Source: Acinetobacter pseudolwoffii
Lineage (GTDB): Bacteria > Pseudomonadota > Gammaproteobacteria > Pseudomonadales > Moraxellaceae
Length of the DNA stretch: 64,000 nucleotides
Direction: 5' to 3'
NCBI RefSeq assembly: GCF_002803605.1
Contig: NZ_PHRG01000001.1
Coordinates: forward strand, 496,001-560,000
A model generated the notes under the pieces. It searched no databases. It had not been told where the DNA came from and worked only from the letters and a program-made list of their open reading frames with translations. The first letter of the stretch is position 1. Every line of letters starts with the position of its first letter. Both the position numbers and the translations under genes were made by a program. Of the stretch, positions 8,603 through 18,129 are shown piece by piece.

Positions 8603-10483
8603 TTACACAATAATATCTGCCAGATTGCCTTTTTGCTCTAACCATTCCTTACGGTCACTGGCACGTTTTTTCGCAAGTAACTTATCCAGTAAACCTGCGG
8701 TAAAATGACTATCATCCAAATCCAGCTGCACCAAACGGCGTGTATTTGGATCTAAGGTCGTTTCACGTAACTGGCTGGCATTCATCTCGCCCAGACCTTT
8801 GAATCGGGTAATTTGCGGATTTTTGCTTTTGCATTTTTTCAAAATACCATTGAGCTCGTCATCATCCAGGGCATAGTGCACGTCTTTGTTGTCATCAATC
8901 CGATACAAGGGCGGCATGGCAACGAATAAATGCCCTTCTTCCACCAAGGTCGGGAAATGCTTGACGAACAGGGCACAGAGCAAAGTTGCAATATGCAGAC
9001 CGTCGGAATCGGCATCGGCCAGAATACAGATTTTGCCATAACGTAGCTCGGACAGGTCATCTGAACCCGGATCGACACCGATCGCAATCGCGATGTTATG
9101 TACTTCTTGCGATGCCAAAACTTCATCCGAAGAGACTTCCCAAGTGTTTAGAATTTTACCGCGAATGGGCATGATCGCCTGGAAGTTTTTATCACGCGCC
9201 TGTTTGGCAGAACCACCCGCAGAATCGCCTTCCACAATAAACAGTTCCGACTGATCCAGATCATGTCCAACACAGTCGGATAATTTACCCGGCAAGGTTG
9301 GACCGGCCACAATTTTTTTACGTTCTACTTTTTTCGCGGCTTTTAAACGGCGACCCGCTTTGGAAATGGCCATTTCAGCCAGTTGCATCGCGATATCAGA
9401 ATTCTGGTTTAGCCAGAGTGCAAATGCATCTTTGGCAATATTCTGCACCGTACCTGAGGCTTCACGACTCGACAGACGCTCTTTGGTTTGTCCCGAGAAC
9501 TGCGGCTCCTGGAATTTCAGCGACAGAATATAGTTGACACCATCCCAGACATCTTCCGCAGAGAGTTTCATATTACGCGGCAACAGATTACGCAGCTCAC
9601 AGAATTCACGCATGGCATCGGTCACGCCTGAACGTAAACCATTGACATGGGTACCGCCCTGCGCGGTCGGAATCAGGTTGACATAGGATTCCTGAATGCT
9701 ATCGCCGCCTTCTACATTCCAGCAAATCGCAAACTCGGCACTGGCACGCTCAGCGTCACCTGTTGCAACAAAAGCCGGTGCAGGAATGATTTCACGATCC
9801 TCAAGCTCATCCATCAAATAGTCGACCAGACCATTTTCAAACTGCCAGCTGATCTTTTCGTCATTGATCTGGTCAACATAATTGATCTGTAAGCCCGCAG
9901 CCAAAACCGCTTTGGCTTTGAGATTATGCTTTAAAGCTTTTAAGGCAAATTTGGGTGAATCGAAGTATTTGGTTTCAGGCCAGAAATGTACCGTAGTTCC
10001 CGAGGCGCGTTTAGGCGCCTTGCCTGCCAGCACTTCAAGTGGAGCCGTCGGCTCACCATTTTCAAAGGCCATTTTATACAGGTTGCCCTGACGCTGAACT
10101 TCGACTTCTACACGGGTCGAAAGCGCATTGACGACTGAAATCCCCACGCCATGCAAACCACCGGAAAACTGGTAGTTATCGGTGCTGAACTTACCACCGG
10201 CATGCAGTTTGGTCATGATGATTTCAATACCACTTTGACCATATTCGGGATGAATATCGACTGGCATACCACGACCGTTATCTTCGACAGATAATGAACC
10301 ATCTTTACAGACCGTGACGGTAATCTTGTTGGCATGTCCGGCCAAGGCCTCATCGACAGCATTATCAATCACTTCCTGCGCCAGATGGTTCGGACGAGAG
10401 GTATCGGTATACATGCCCGGACGACGACGTACCGGATCCAGACCAGATAAAACTTCAAGAGATTGAGCCGTATATTGAGACAC
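8603..10483 (-). CDS. parE: DNA topoisomerase IV subunit B
   Basis: The ATPase subunit that, with ParC, decatenates daughter chromosomes. The N-terminal GHKL ATPase domain shows the DNAVDEALAG, EDNGRGMPVD and GGLHGVGISVVNAL motifs. The TOPRIM domain shows FIVEGDSAGGSAKQ, PIRGKILN and DADSDG. Length 626 matches ParE rather than GyrB, which is longer. The start is GTG with AAAGGAAA nine bases upstream. That ribosome site lies within the end of yqiA, one base away, so the two genes are translationally and transcriptionally linked, as in E. coli. This is a fluoroquinolone/coumarin target family; no unusual change was noticed by eye. Confidence 0.97.
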   Translation of the reverse strand: MSQYTAQSLEVLSGLDPVRRRPGMYTDTSRPNHLAQEVIDNAVDEALAGHANKITVTVCKDGSLSVEDNGRGMPVDIHPEYGQSGIEIIMTKLHAGGKFSTDNYQFSGGLHGVGISVVNALSTRVEVEVQRQGNLYKMAFENGEPTAPLEVLAGKAPKRASGTTVHFWPETKYFDSPKFALKALKHNLKAKAVLAAGLQINYVDQINDEKISWQFENGLVDYLMDELEDREIIPAPAFVATGDAERASAEFAICWNVEGGDSIQESYVNLIPTAQGGTHVNGLRSGVTDAMREFCELRNLLPRNMKLSAEDVWDGVNYILSLKFQEPQFSGQTKERLSSREASGTVQNIAKDAFALWLNQNSDIAMQLAEMAISKAGRRLKAAKKVERKKIVAGPTLPGKLSDCVGHDLDQSELFIVEGDSAGGSAKQARDKNFQAIMPIRGKILNTWEVSSDEVLASQEVHNIAIAIGVDPGSDDLSELRYGKICILADADSDGLHIATLLCALFVKHFPTLVEEGHLFVAMPPLYRIDDNKDVHYALDDDELNGILKKCKSKNPQITRFKGLGEMNASQLRETTLDPNTRRLVQLDLDDSHFTAGLLDKLLAKKRASDRKEWLEQKGNLADIIV

Positions 10484-10484
10484 G

Positions 10485-11078
10485 TTATTCGGTTTCCTTT
10501 TTTATGCAGTCCAACAAAAACTGTAAGAGCAGCGGAATTTTCTCCGCAAAATCATCCATCCCGTGACTGCCATTTGCTTCGGTCATCAGCATTGCAGGGG
10601 GACGCGCAGCACTATAATAACGATGTGCTTCACGATAATCCAAAACTTCATCGCCTTGTTGCAGCAGAACCAGCATTTTGTCTGCATCTTGTGCAACTGG
10701 CAGGGCCAATTGTTGCAGTTGTCGAAGATCCGCATCATCCAGACACCAGTTCGGATGCACCTGCAAAGGCAGTTGCTCGTCAAACAGTTCACGAAACAGT
10801 TGCCATGGTCGCATTGCCGGATTAATCAGTACAGCAGGCACAGCATGCTGTGCGACCAGATATGTCGCATAGAATCCGCCGAGACTGCTGCCCACCAGCG
10901 CCACATCTTGCATTGACTGAATCTGCTCGGAAAGCTGCTGAATCGCAGCCAGTGGCGACATATTTAAATCAGGCAAATGCACCTGAACCCCGGAGTATTT
11001 TGCACAGTAGTGTTGCAGCAATGTCCCCTTGATCGAGTGGGCATTACTTTTAAAGCCATGCAAATAAATAATATTCAT
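10485..11078 (-). CDS. yqiA: YqiA-type alpha/beta-hydrolase esterase
   Basis: A 197-residue small esterase. MNIIYLHGFKSNAHSIKG is the family start. The nucleophile elbow is VGSSLGGFYA, and a catalytic histidine is likely in GSHGMDDF near the C-terminus. The E. coli homologue has esterase activity on short acyl esters; its physiological role is unclear. The gene immediately precedes parE with one base between, reproducing the conserved yqiA-parE pair. Confidence 0.9.
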   Translation of the reverse strand: MNIIYLHGFKSNAHSIKGTLLQHYCAKYSGVQVHLPDLNMSPLAAIQQLSEQIQSMQDVALVGSSLGGFYATYLVAQHAVPAVLINPAMRPWQLFRELFDEQLPLQVHPNWCLDDADLRQLQQLALPVAQDADKMLVLLQQGDEVLDYREAHRYYSAARPPAMLMTEANGSHGMDDFAEKIPLLLQFLLDCIKKETE

Positions 11079-11324
11079 GAACTACCAACAAAAAACCCAT
11101 TCATCATCAAAATTTAATTTAAAAAATGTGAAGTACACTACATTATAAGACCCGTTAATTACTTAAATTGTCTGACAAAAAAGCCAGAAGTATTCTGTAA
11201 TTCTCGCTATTTTAGAATGAAGGCCTCAATATCTGGAAACTCGACAAGAAAAAGAATTTATACCGCGAAGTTCTTTAAAAAGAAAGATGACAAATCATGC
11301 GGCTCATTGAAAGGACAGCATCAG

Positions 11325-12656
11325 ATGCCAAGTTTGACACCGTTACATGAAACCTATTGTCGCTGGGACCGAACCCCACCGAGTCAGGCCGATGTACTGG
11401 AAGGTCTGGCGCAGCTGGTGACGACGCGCTTTAACGACGTGATTCAGGAACTGATCAAGAGTATTCAGCGTGAAATTTTAATGAGTATTTTTGGTCTAAG
11501 TGAGAATAATTCACAAAAAATTCAGAATATTCCATCGATTGCCCGGCTCTATCAAATGTCCTATGACATGCTGTTTCATTATGGCAATACCCTGATTGCA
11601 CCCGGTCTACGCCAGATTATTGAACGTTTTCCCAAACTGCATAATAAGCCGCTGACGCCTTCCTTGCATTTTCTGGTCAGTGCCTTAAATGGCATTATTG
11701 GGGATTATCTGCTGAAATATCAAAACCCTTTGGCCTTGCCCATGGTGATCTATGATCATTATGGCTCATTGCAAAATGGTGAGCTGAGCGGACGGATTAC
11801 CCTGTTTGTACATGGCTTATGCATGAACCATTTAGACTGGTCAAATCGCAAATATGAAGGGATTGGAGAAAAATTACTGGCCCAGCGCGACCGCAATACC
11901 ATGCTGTATCTGAATTACAATACCGGTCGGCGAATTTCAGCCAATGGCCGCAGTCTAGCCAATACCTTGCAGGATCTGGTTGCTCGCAATCCGAGAATTA
12001 CCAGTATTGACCTGATCGGGCATAGCATGGGGGGTCTGGTCTCTCGTAGTGCGCTGTTTTATGGCAAGCAGAATATGTATGGCTGGATCAATATGGTGGA
12101 GAATCTGGTCTGTCTCGGCTCACCACATCATGGTGCTGTACTGGAACGTTTTGGGTTTAGCTTGCAGGACAAACTTGGACATTTCCCGCTGATCCGGCTG
12201 ATTGGTCATTTGGTCAATATTCGCAGTAATGGAATTCTGGATTTACGCCATGGCAGCGTCCGTGATGATGACTGGGAGCATAATGCGCTTCGGATCGGCT
12301 TTATGGATGACAACCGTAAACCTGCCCCGATTCCGTCGCATATCGACACCTATCTGGTCGCGGGTACGATCGAATTTGAAAACCGCAAAAACAAGACCCT
12401 GCACGTGATTGGCGACTATCTGGTCAGTATCAAAAGCGCTTTGGGCGAGCATCCCAATCCGCGTTTCCAGCTCAAAGTTCCGGATGCCCACAAGGCTATT
12501 TTCTATGGCTTGAACCATTTCGAGATTCAATATCATCCGCTGGTCGCCGAACAGGTGGCACGCTGGTTCTATCCAAGTGTAGAAGATGAAGCCTTTGATC
12601 AAATTCGTGAATATACAATTGATCTGGAAAGTCTGGAAGGTATTGCCCTGACTTAA
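11325..12656 (+). CDS. Alpha/beta-hydrolase, PGAP1/lipase-like
   Basis: About 443 residues. The C-terminal two-thirds holds a lipase-type fold: LFVHGLCMNHLDW (oxyanion region), IDLIGHSMGGLVSRSAL (nucleophile serine in GHSMGG) and VCLGSPHHGAVLERFG, typical of cytoplasmic triacylglycerol-lipase/GPI-deacylase-like hydrolases. A late HFEIQYHP histidine may complete the triad. The N-terminal 110 residues are helical and specific to this subgroup. The ATG at 11325 is chosen because AAGGA lies upstream; the frame is open 36 codons further back. No signal peptide is visible. The substrate is unknown. Confidence 0.8.
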   Translation: MPSLTPLHETYCRWDRTPPSQADVLEGLAQLVTTRFNDVIQELIKSIQREILMSIFGLSENNSQKIQNIPSIARLYQMSYDMLFHYGNTLIAPGLRQIIERFPKLHNKPLTPSLHFLVSALNGIIGDYLLKYQNPLALPMVIYDHYGSLQNGELSGRITLFVHGLCMNHLDWSNRKYEGIGEKLLAQRDRNTMLYLNYNTGRRISANGRSLANTLQDLVARNPRITSIDLIGHSMGGLVSRSALFYGKQNMYGWINMVENLVCLGSPHHGAVLERFGFSLQDKLGHFPLIRLIGHLVNIRSNGILDLRHGSVRDDDWEHNALRIGFMDDNRKPAPIPSHIDTYLVAGTIEFENRKNKTLHVIGDYLVSIKSALGEHPNPRFQLKVPDAHKAIFYGLNHFEIQYHPLVAEQVARWFYPSVEDEAFDQIREYTIDLESLEGIALT

Positions 12657-12669
12657 CTTTCAGCGCATT

Positions 12670-12690
12670 AAAAAACCCTCAATTGAGGGC
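12670..12690 (-). terminator. Intrinsic terminator of dsbB
   Basis: The perfect palindrome CCCTCAATTGAGGG is preceded on the plus strand by an A-run, giving a T-run on the minus strand just past the dsbB stop. Confidence 0.8.
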
Positions 12691-12707
12691 TTGTTAATGC
12701 GAACTTA

Positions 12708-13235
12708 TTAATATTTATCTCTGAGCCGTTTAACCGGTGCAGTTTTATATTTGCGCAGCAGTTGCCATAGACTGACCAGCAATAAAATACTAAAGAAGAT
12801 CAGAGACCAGACCGGCAAAGATTGCCCCAAGAAAGTCCAGTCAATGGTGGCACACTCGCCAGAACCATTAAGTACCTGTTGCAACACTGACTGCATTGGC
12901 AAGGTTTCCAGCCAGTATTCCAGGCCAGGACCACAACTCGGCACCTGATCCGGTGGCAGATTCTGTAACCAGACATGCCGGGCAGCAACGCCCACAGACC
13001 ATAAAATACTCAGCGAACCTAGCAAGGCATAGAGCCGCTTCATGATATTGGATTGAGGGTTATGCAGACATGCGATGAGTGAGATGATCCCCAGTCCAAT
13101 TAATCCCACACGCTGAAACACACAGAGTGGACAAGGCGCCAGGCCCTGTACATGCTCAAGATATAAGGCAAATGCCATTCCAATGACAGCAGCCAAAAAT
13201 AACATACCACTCACGAAGCGATAACCCCATTGCAT
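12708..13235 (-). CDS. dsbB: Disulfide bond formation protein DsbB
   Basis: An inner-membrane quinone reductase that reoxidises DsbA. It has four hydrophobic segments, a first periplasmic loop with CPLC (residues 35-38) and a second loop with C101 and C128, so all four redox cysteines are present. The quinone-site arginine after CPLC (FQR) is also present. Length 175 is normal. GAGGATT precedes the ATG. It lies 18 bases downstream of gshA and may share its transcript. Its partner dsbA is at 47.9 kb. Confidence 0.95.
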   Translation of the reverse strand: MQWGYRFVSGMLFLAAVIGMAFALYLEHVQGLAPCPLCVFQRVGLIGLGIISLIACLHNPQSNIMKRLYALLGSLSILWSVGVAARHVWLQNLPPDQVPSCGPGLEYWLETLPMQSVLQQVLNGSGECATIDWTFLGQSLPVWSLIFFSILLLVSLWQLLRKYKTAPVKRLRDKY

Positions 13236-13253
13236 GGTGAATCCTCTTATTTT

Positions 13254-14831
13254 TTATCGATATTGGGCTAAATAATCAGCAAAACTGACGCTGCTATCTT
13301 GCTCGAGTTGCTGTTGTTGCTGCAATGACTTTTGTGACATTTCTTCAAAATAAGCCAGTGTTTCCGGGCTAAGCTGGTGTGCTTCATAAACACTGCTATG
13401 TTGCTGAGCCAGATGCTGGCCAAAGTGCCACATACTGCCTTGAGTGCGTGTATCGCCCACCACCAGGGCAGATAAAGTCGCATCAACTTCATCGACCCGG
13501 ATCTGCATCATTTTCATGGCATTGCTATACAGATCGGTTGCATAGGTCTGATTGAGCAGCTCGGCCAGAGGTTGCATGCGTTGCAGATGCATGGCACACC
13601 AGTCTTCAATCGGATAGCATTGACCATCTGCCAGAATTGCAGCATTCGGCGCACGGCCACGATTTACCACTTCGGTCTGATTCTGCTCAATGATCTCCTG
13701 CTCCTCACCGAAAAGTGCTGGACTGTCCTGCAATAAACAATACAAGGCCACCACTTCCAGGAAGCCGGCGGTGTCTTCATTGATGCCAATCGGGCTATAT
13801 GGATTGACATCGACTGCCCGCAGCTCGACATAGGCAATCCCGCGATTTTCCAGGGCTTGAGATGGGGTTTCACCCTCTTGTGGCACCTGCTTCGGACGTA
13901 CCAGACTATAATATTCATTTTCGATTTGCAGCACATGATCATTGATCTGAGTCGGCTGGCCATCTGCTGTATTTAGTCCAAGACGACTAAAGGGTTTATA
14001 CGGCGTTTTGACTGCTTTTTGCAGTCCATCTAGATAGTCTTGCAAGTTATTATAGTGAATGCCGAGCTGTTTCTGGGCTGAGTTCTGGTAGCCAAATCGT
14101 CCCATACGCAATGCTGTCGCATAAGGGGTATACAGGGTGCCTTTTACCAAGGGCAATAGATGATGATCACGACCGGTCATAAAGCACTGGCAGACTGCCG
14201 GACTGGCACCGACCAGGAACATCACCAGTGGGGTCAGACGAATAAAGTTACGGATCAGCCCCATATAGCGGTGGCTGCGATAATCCTGCAGGCTTAAGTC
14301 CTTGAGTGCTTCATCCTGCTCCTGCTGCTGTAAGGCTTCGAACAGATGATCCGGGAAAGACAGGTTATAATGCACCCCTGAAATGGTCTGCATACGGCGA
14401 CCATAACGCACCCCCAAGCCATGACGATACAAGGTTTTAAATAAGCCGATATTCGAGCTGCCATACTGCGCCAACGGAATACTTTCATCGCGGCTATCCA
14501 GCATGCAGGGCATCGACATCGGCCAGAGTTTTTCCTCATTTTCCAGATGACGATGCACAATCGCGTGAATATCAGTGAGATAGTCCAAGGCTTTTTTGAT
14601 CGTGTCCTGCGGCGGCGTAATGAACTCCATTAAGGCTTCAGAATAGTCTGTGGTGATATGTGGATGAGTCAAGGCTGAACCCAAGGCACGCGGATGCCCT
14701 GCCTGTGACAGGAAACCATCACTCTGCATACGTAAGCTTTCACGCTCAATACCACGCAGCATGCCTTTGATGAGTGACGACTCTACCCAGGTCGGTAACA
14801 CATTTTGGGAAGTCGGTTCAGGTTGACTCAT
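13254..14831 (-). CDS. gshA: Glutamate-cysteine ligase
   Basis: Catalyses the ATP-dependent first step of glutathione synthesis. The 525-residue protein is close to the E. coli-type (class 1) GshA. It begins with the conserved LKGMLRGIERESLRM, continues through TDYSEALMEFITPP, and has YVELRAVDVNPYSPIGI in the centre, which forms part of the substrate and metal site. The gene lies directly upstream of dsbB, linking two thiol-redox functions in one likely transcript, though the functional link is inference. Confidence 0.96.
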   Translation of the reverse strand: MSQPEPTSQNVLPTWVESSLIKGMLRGIERESLRMQSDGFLSQAGHPRALGSALTHPHITTDYSEALMEFITPPQDTIKKALDYLTDIHAIVHRHLENEEKLWPMSMPCMLDSRDESIPLAQYGSSNIGLFKTLYRHGLGVRYGRRMQTISGVHYNLSFPDHLFEALQQQEQDEALKDLSLQDYRSHRYMGLIRNFIRLTPLVMFLVGASPAVCQCFMTGRDHHLLPLVKGTLYTPYATALRMGRFGYQNSAQKQLGIHYNNLQDYLDGLQKAVKTPYKPFSRLGLNTADGQPTQINDHVLQIENEYYSLVRPKQVPQEGETPSQALENRGIAYVELRAVDVNPYSPIGINEDTAGFLEVVALYCLLQDSPALFGEEQEIIEQNQTEVVNRGRAPNAAILADGQCYPIEDWCAMHLQRMQPLAELLNQTYATDLYSNAMKMMQIRVDEVDATLSALVVGDTRTQGSMWHFGQHLAQQHSSVYEAHQLSPETLAYFEEMSQKSLQQQQQLEQDSSVSFADYLAQYR

Positions 14832-15042
14832 TACAATCTCGCTTAAAGGGGCTAAACTATTAAATTAAAATCATCAGTTTAATCAGTATAACGTGATTTC
14901 TGGCCGGCACATGATAGGCTGTCTAGTTTTCAGGCAAACCATTGATTTTTAATTTGGCAATTTTTTAACACAAAGTTCCTCTATAAGACATGTGAAATTT
15001 GTGATTTTATGAATAAATAAATGCTAATGAATTGTAAATGTT

Positions 15043-15582
15043 ATGAATTATCAAGATATTTTAGACTTCTGGTTCCATGCTGACAGCCAGCCGTTGTGGT
15101 TTAGCCAGAGTCATGAATTCGACCAAAGTATCGCGCGGCAGTTCATGAGCACGCATCAGCAGGCCGCCCAGGCTGAACTCTGGTCCTGGCGTAAAACCGC
15201 CGAAGGCCGTCTGGCTGAAGTTATCGTTCTAGACCAATTTTCACGAAATTTATTCCGTGATTCGCCGCAAGCTTTTGCTCAGGACAGTCTGGCACTGGCC
15301 TTGGCGCAAGAAGCTATTAGCCTGGATCTGGATCAACAGCTCAGCCCGGAACAACGCGCTTTTTTATATATGCCTTTCATGCACAGTGAGTCTAAACTGA
15401 TCCATGAATTCGCATTAAAGCTGTTCCAGCGTCTGGGCAATCCGACCAATCTGGAGTTCGAGAAAAAGCACAAGGTGATTATCGACCGCTTTGGGCGCTA
15501 CCCTCATCGCAACCAGACCCTAGGTCGTGACTCGACCGATGAAGAGTTAACCTTCCTGACCCAGCCCGACAGCAGTTTTTAA
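15043..15582 (+). CDS. DUF924 family protein
   Basis: A 179-residue protein with the family hallmarks ILDFWFHADSQPLWF at the N-terminus, LAEVIVLDQFSRNLFRDSPQAFAQD in the middle and YMPFMHSES towards the end. DUF924 proteins have an all-helical TPR-like fold with no established reaction. There is no signal peptide. It starts a rightward group with the lipoprotein and DUF445 genes, with 42 and 11 bases between them. Confidence 0.9.
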   Translation: MNYQDILDFWFHADSQPLWFSQSHEFDQSIARQFMSTHQQAAQAELWSWRKTAEGRLAEVIVLDQFSRNLFRDSPQAFAQDSLALALAQEAISLDLDQQLSPEQRAFLYMPFMHSESKLIHEFALKLFQRLGNPTNLEFEKKHKVIIDRFGRYPHRNQTLGRDSTDEELTFLTQPDSSF

Positions 15583-15624
15583 AGCCTGTTTTTGTGACTG
15601 GATCATTGCATCAGGAGATCGAAC

Positions 15625-16176
15625 ATGAAAAATATGCTACTGGGATTGAGTGTGATCGCTGCCATCAACCTGAGTGGTTGTGCCACGACGCCTTCAAAAC
15701 CATTAACGTTTGATCAGTTGGGCCGCTACAGTACCACGCCACTCAACAACAACACTTATCGGATTGGATTTCAGGCCCGGCCCAATATGAGCTTTGGCAC
15801 GGCTGAGGAAATTGCCCTGGTCAAAGCCGCGCAGACCACTGTGCAAAATGGCTTTCAGTTCTTTAGAGTGCTGAATGATCCAAGTAATCGTACCCAGCAA
15901 CCGCCACGTCAGGCAATCGTCTATCCGGCACCGAGCTATTATCCATATGGTTATTACCGTCGCTATCCGGGGTTCTGGCCAGACCCGTTCTATGACCGTC
16001 CTTATACTGTCACCCTGGATCCTGCTCAGGTGGCCTATACCATTGAATGCTTTAAAGCCGGTCAGGCACCTAGCGATGCTTTCGATGCGCGCTTGATTTT
16101 ACAGTCACTTGGGACTAAATATGGTCTAAGTCCATCCGGCGCAGTGCTGCAACCGCAACCGGCCAATCCCTCTTGA
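15625..16176 (+). CDS. CC0125/CC1285-type lipoprotein
   Basis: A 183-residue lipoprotein. The signal peptide has the lipobox LSGC with C19 as lipidation site. The mature part has YSTTPLNNNTYRIGFQARPNMSFGTAEEIALVKAAQTTVQNGFQFF, a pattern of the CC0125/CC1285 lipoprotein family: a small conserved domain of unknown function. A Pro/Tyr-rich stretch (YPAPSYYPYGYYRRYPGFWPD) follows. A good ribosome site (AGGAGA) precedes the ATG. Probably cotranscribed with the DUF924 and DUF445 genes. Confidence 0.8.
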   Translation: MKNMLLGLSVIAAINLSGCATTPSKPLTFDQLGRYSTTPLNNNTYRIGFQARPNMSFGTAEEIALVKAAQTTVQNGFQFFRVLNDPSNRTQQPPRQAIVYPAPSYYPYGYYRRYPGFWPDPFYDRPYTVTLDPAQVAYTIECFKAGQAPSDAFDARLILQSLGTKYGLSPSGAVLQPQPANPS

Positions 16177-16187
16177 CAGGATGATCT

Positions 16188-17489
16188 ATGCAGACAGAGA
16201 GTATCTCACCGAACTTACAACGCAGTAAACGTTTTGCGACCATCGCGCTGGTGGTCGCGGTACTGATCTGGTTGGTACTCATGCTTGCTGCCAAGCTGCT
16301 GCCCGAATATGTCTGGCTGATTCATATCCTGATGCTCTCTGCAGAAGCCGGTGTGGTCGGTGGTCTGGCTGACTGGTATGCGATTACCGTACTGTTCCGT
16401 AATCCTTTTGGCCGCTTGCCGATCCCGAAATTTTTACGTGACCATACCGAAATCATTCCCCGCAACAAGGCCCGTATTGCAGAGTCGATGGGCCGTTTTG
16501 TGCAGGAAAATTTTCTCTCTCCGCAAATTGTACAGCGCAGTCTGGCCAGTACCGACCTGAGTCTGGCCGCGGGGCGCTGGCTGGCCAATCCACAGAATAA
16601 TGCCCAGGTCACCCAGGTGATCCAGCAAACCGTGCCTAAAGTTTTTGAATTTGTCGGGCAGGAACAGATTGCCGGATTTATCCAGAATAATAGCGTGCAA
16701 TGGGTCAAGAACACCCAGATCAATACCCTGGCCAGCGAGATGCTGCGCGCCGTACTCGAAAATGATTTCCATCAGGATGTACTGCAACGCGGCCTAGACG
16801 TGGTACATGCCTGGATGAGCTCACATCCTGAAGAAACCCGGGAACTGACCCGCAACCTGTTCAAGGAAATGGGAGTCTGGAAACTGGCCAAAGGCGCGAG
16901 CTGGATTGGAATTGATGTACAGCAACGCAGTATCGATTCTGTCATTCAGAGGGTTGAAGCGATGCTGGCCGACCCGGATCATCCTTGGCGGCTTAAAATT
17001 GAGGAAACTGGACATCACTGGATGTTGCAACTGGCCGACAACCACAGTGAAGCCAGCCAGCGTCTGAATGAAACCAAGGATGCCTTGCTCGATAGTCCGC
17101 AAGTGCTGAATTTTATCAGTGGCGCCGTGGTGATTTTATGTGATGCCATTAAAGAGGATTTGCAAAAACCGGATTCCGGTATTGCCGAGAATCTCAGAAT
17201 TGCGATTCAGCAGGTGGGGGAAAATATTATCTCGAATGCTTCAGTACGTGAGCTGCTGAATAAACGTCTTAGCGGGATCGCGGTGGATCTGAGTGATCAG
17301 TACAGTGAAAAAGTGATTCGTTTTATTAGCGAGCGCATTCACGAATGGGATTCGACCGAAATGATCGACAAGATTGAAAATGAAGTCGGTGGTGACCTGC
17401 ATATGATCCGGGTCAATGGTGTCGTGGTCGGTGCCTGTATCGGTCTGGTGCTCGGGATTATCCGGGCGGCGGTGGAGCATCTGATTTAA
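16188..17489 (+). CDS. DUF445 family inner-membrane protein
   Basis: 433 residues. An N-terminal pair of membrane helices (about 15-65) is followed by AEAGVVGGLADWYAITVLFRNPFG, the diagnostic DUF445 segment. A long helical periplasmic or cytoplasmic body follows, and a glycine-rich C-terminal membrane helix (VNGVVVGACIGLVLGIIRAA). This YjiN-like arrangement is widespread in proteobacteria with no known role. It is last in the group that starts with DUF924; the start is 11 bases past the lipoprotein stop. Confidence 0.9.
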   Translation: MQTESISPNLQRSKRFATIALVVAVLIWLVLMLAAKLLPEYVWLIHILMLSAEAGVVGGLADWYAITVLFRNPFGRLPIPKFLRDHTEIIPRNKARIAESMGRFVQENFLSPQIVQRSLASTDLSLAAGRWLANPQNNAQVTQVIQQTVPKVFEFVGQEQIAGFIQNNSVQWVKNTQINTLASEMLRAVLENDFHQDVLQRGLDVVHAWMSSHPEETRELTRNLFKEMGVWKLAKGASWIGIDVQQRSIDSVIQRVEAMLADPDHPWRLKIEETGHHWMLQLADNHSEASQRLNETKDALLDSPQVLNFISGAVVILCDAIKEDLQKPDSGIAENLRIAIQQVGENIISNASVRELLNKRLSGIAVDLSDQYSEKVIRFISERIHEWDSTEMIDKIENEVGGDLHMIRVNGVVVGACIGLVLGIIRAAVEHLI

Positions 17490-17513
17490 AAACCATTTTC
17501 TCTTTGATACAGC

Positions 17514-17531
17514 TTGGCTCTGCAGCAGAGC
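17514..17531 (+). terminator. Hairpin after the DUF445 gene
   Basis: GGCTCT/AGAGCC inverted repeat with a short loop in the convergent gap. There is no clear T-run, so it is only a possible transcript end or 3' stabiliser. Confidence 0.4.
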
Positions 17532-17583
17532 CAGGCGGTTTGAGATCTAATTAATTCAGCCTCTGTCAGGTTGTTTCAAGCAA

Positions 17584-17871
17584 TCACTTGGGTGCTTGGG
17601 GGCCTGACATATCTACCAGCAGTCCGGTAAATTTGCGTACAAATGGCAATAAGGTCACCACGATTGGAAAGGCAATTGCCCAGGAAATCATCCAGTTATG
17701 AAACCAGAGCGCTATAAATCCATCGATCCAGCCCAAGTTGCGCAGCATATTGATCAAGGAAATAATGCCACTCATCAGGCAGGACAAAATAAATGGCACA
17801 ATGATCAGTGCCCATTTTGCAGGAAGTTTAGGAATATTGCCGATAATGGTCGGACGTTGTGGTAAAGCCAT
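17584..17871 (-). CDS. DUF2798 small membrane protein
   Basis: A 95-residue protein with two hydrophobic helices (about 20-42 and 62-82). The pattern PAKWALIIVPFILSCLMSGIIS followed by WFHNWMISWAIAFPIVVTLLPFVRK is that of the DUF2798 family, whose members are small inner-membrane proteins of unknown role. No strong ribosome site is seen. It stands alone, divergent from argS and convergent with the DUF445 gene. Confidence 0.8.
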   Translation of the reverse strand: MALPQRPTIIGNIPKLPAKWALIIVPFILSCLMSGIISLINMLRNLGWIDGFIALWFHNWMISWAIAFPIVVTLLPFVRKFTGLLVDMSGPQAPK

Positions 17872-18129
17872 GCTGACTCTTGTTAATTATTTTTCAGATC
17901 ATCAATAATAAGCCAAATCCCGCACTTTGGAGGACTGATTTTTTTATTGGCAGCATTTTCTCTAAAACTGATTTCATTTTCACCAGATCCGTCCGGTGCT
18001 TTTGGGTTTACTGCACAAAATTTATGGCAGTTGATCGTATAAATTTTATTCCCTGGAAATGCTTTTACCTAAAGAGCATGAAATTTGCTATATTTGCTGT
18101 TTTTCTGCGACATTTATTTTCGACTGATT

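Noticed and set aside
10463-10916. Overlapping rightward ORFs across the parE-yqiA junction
   Set aside because: Both overlap the conserved yqiA gene on the other strand and have no family features.
17514-17531. Possible riboswitch or RNA gene after the DUF445 gene
   Set aside because: Only a simple six-pair hairpin; no conserved RNA fold could be recognised.
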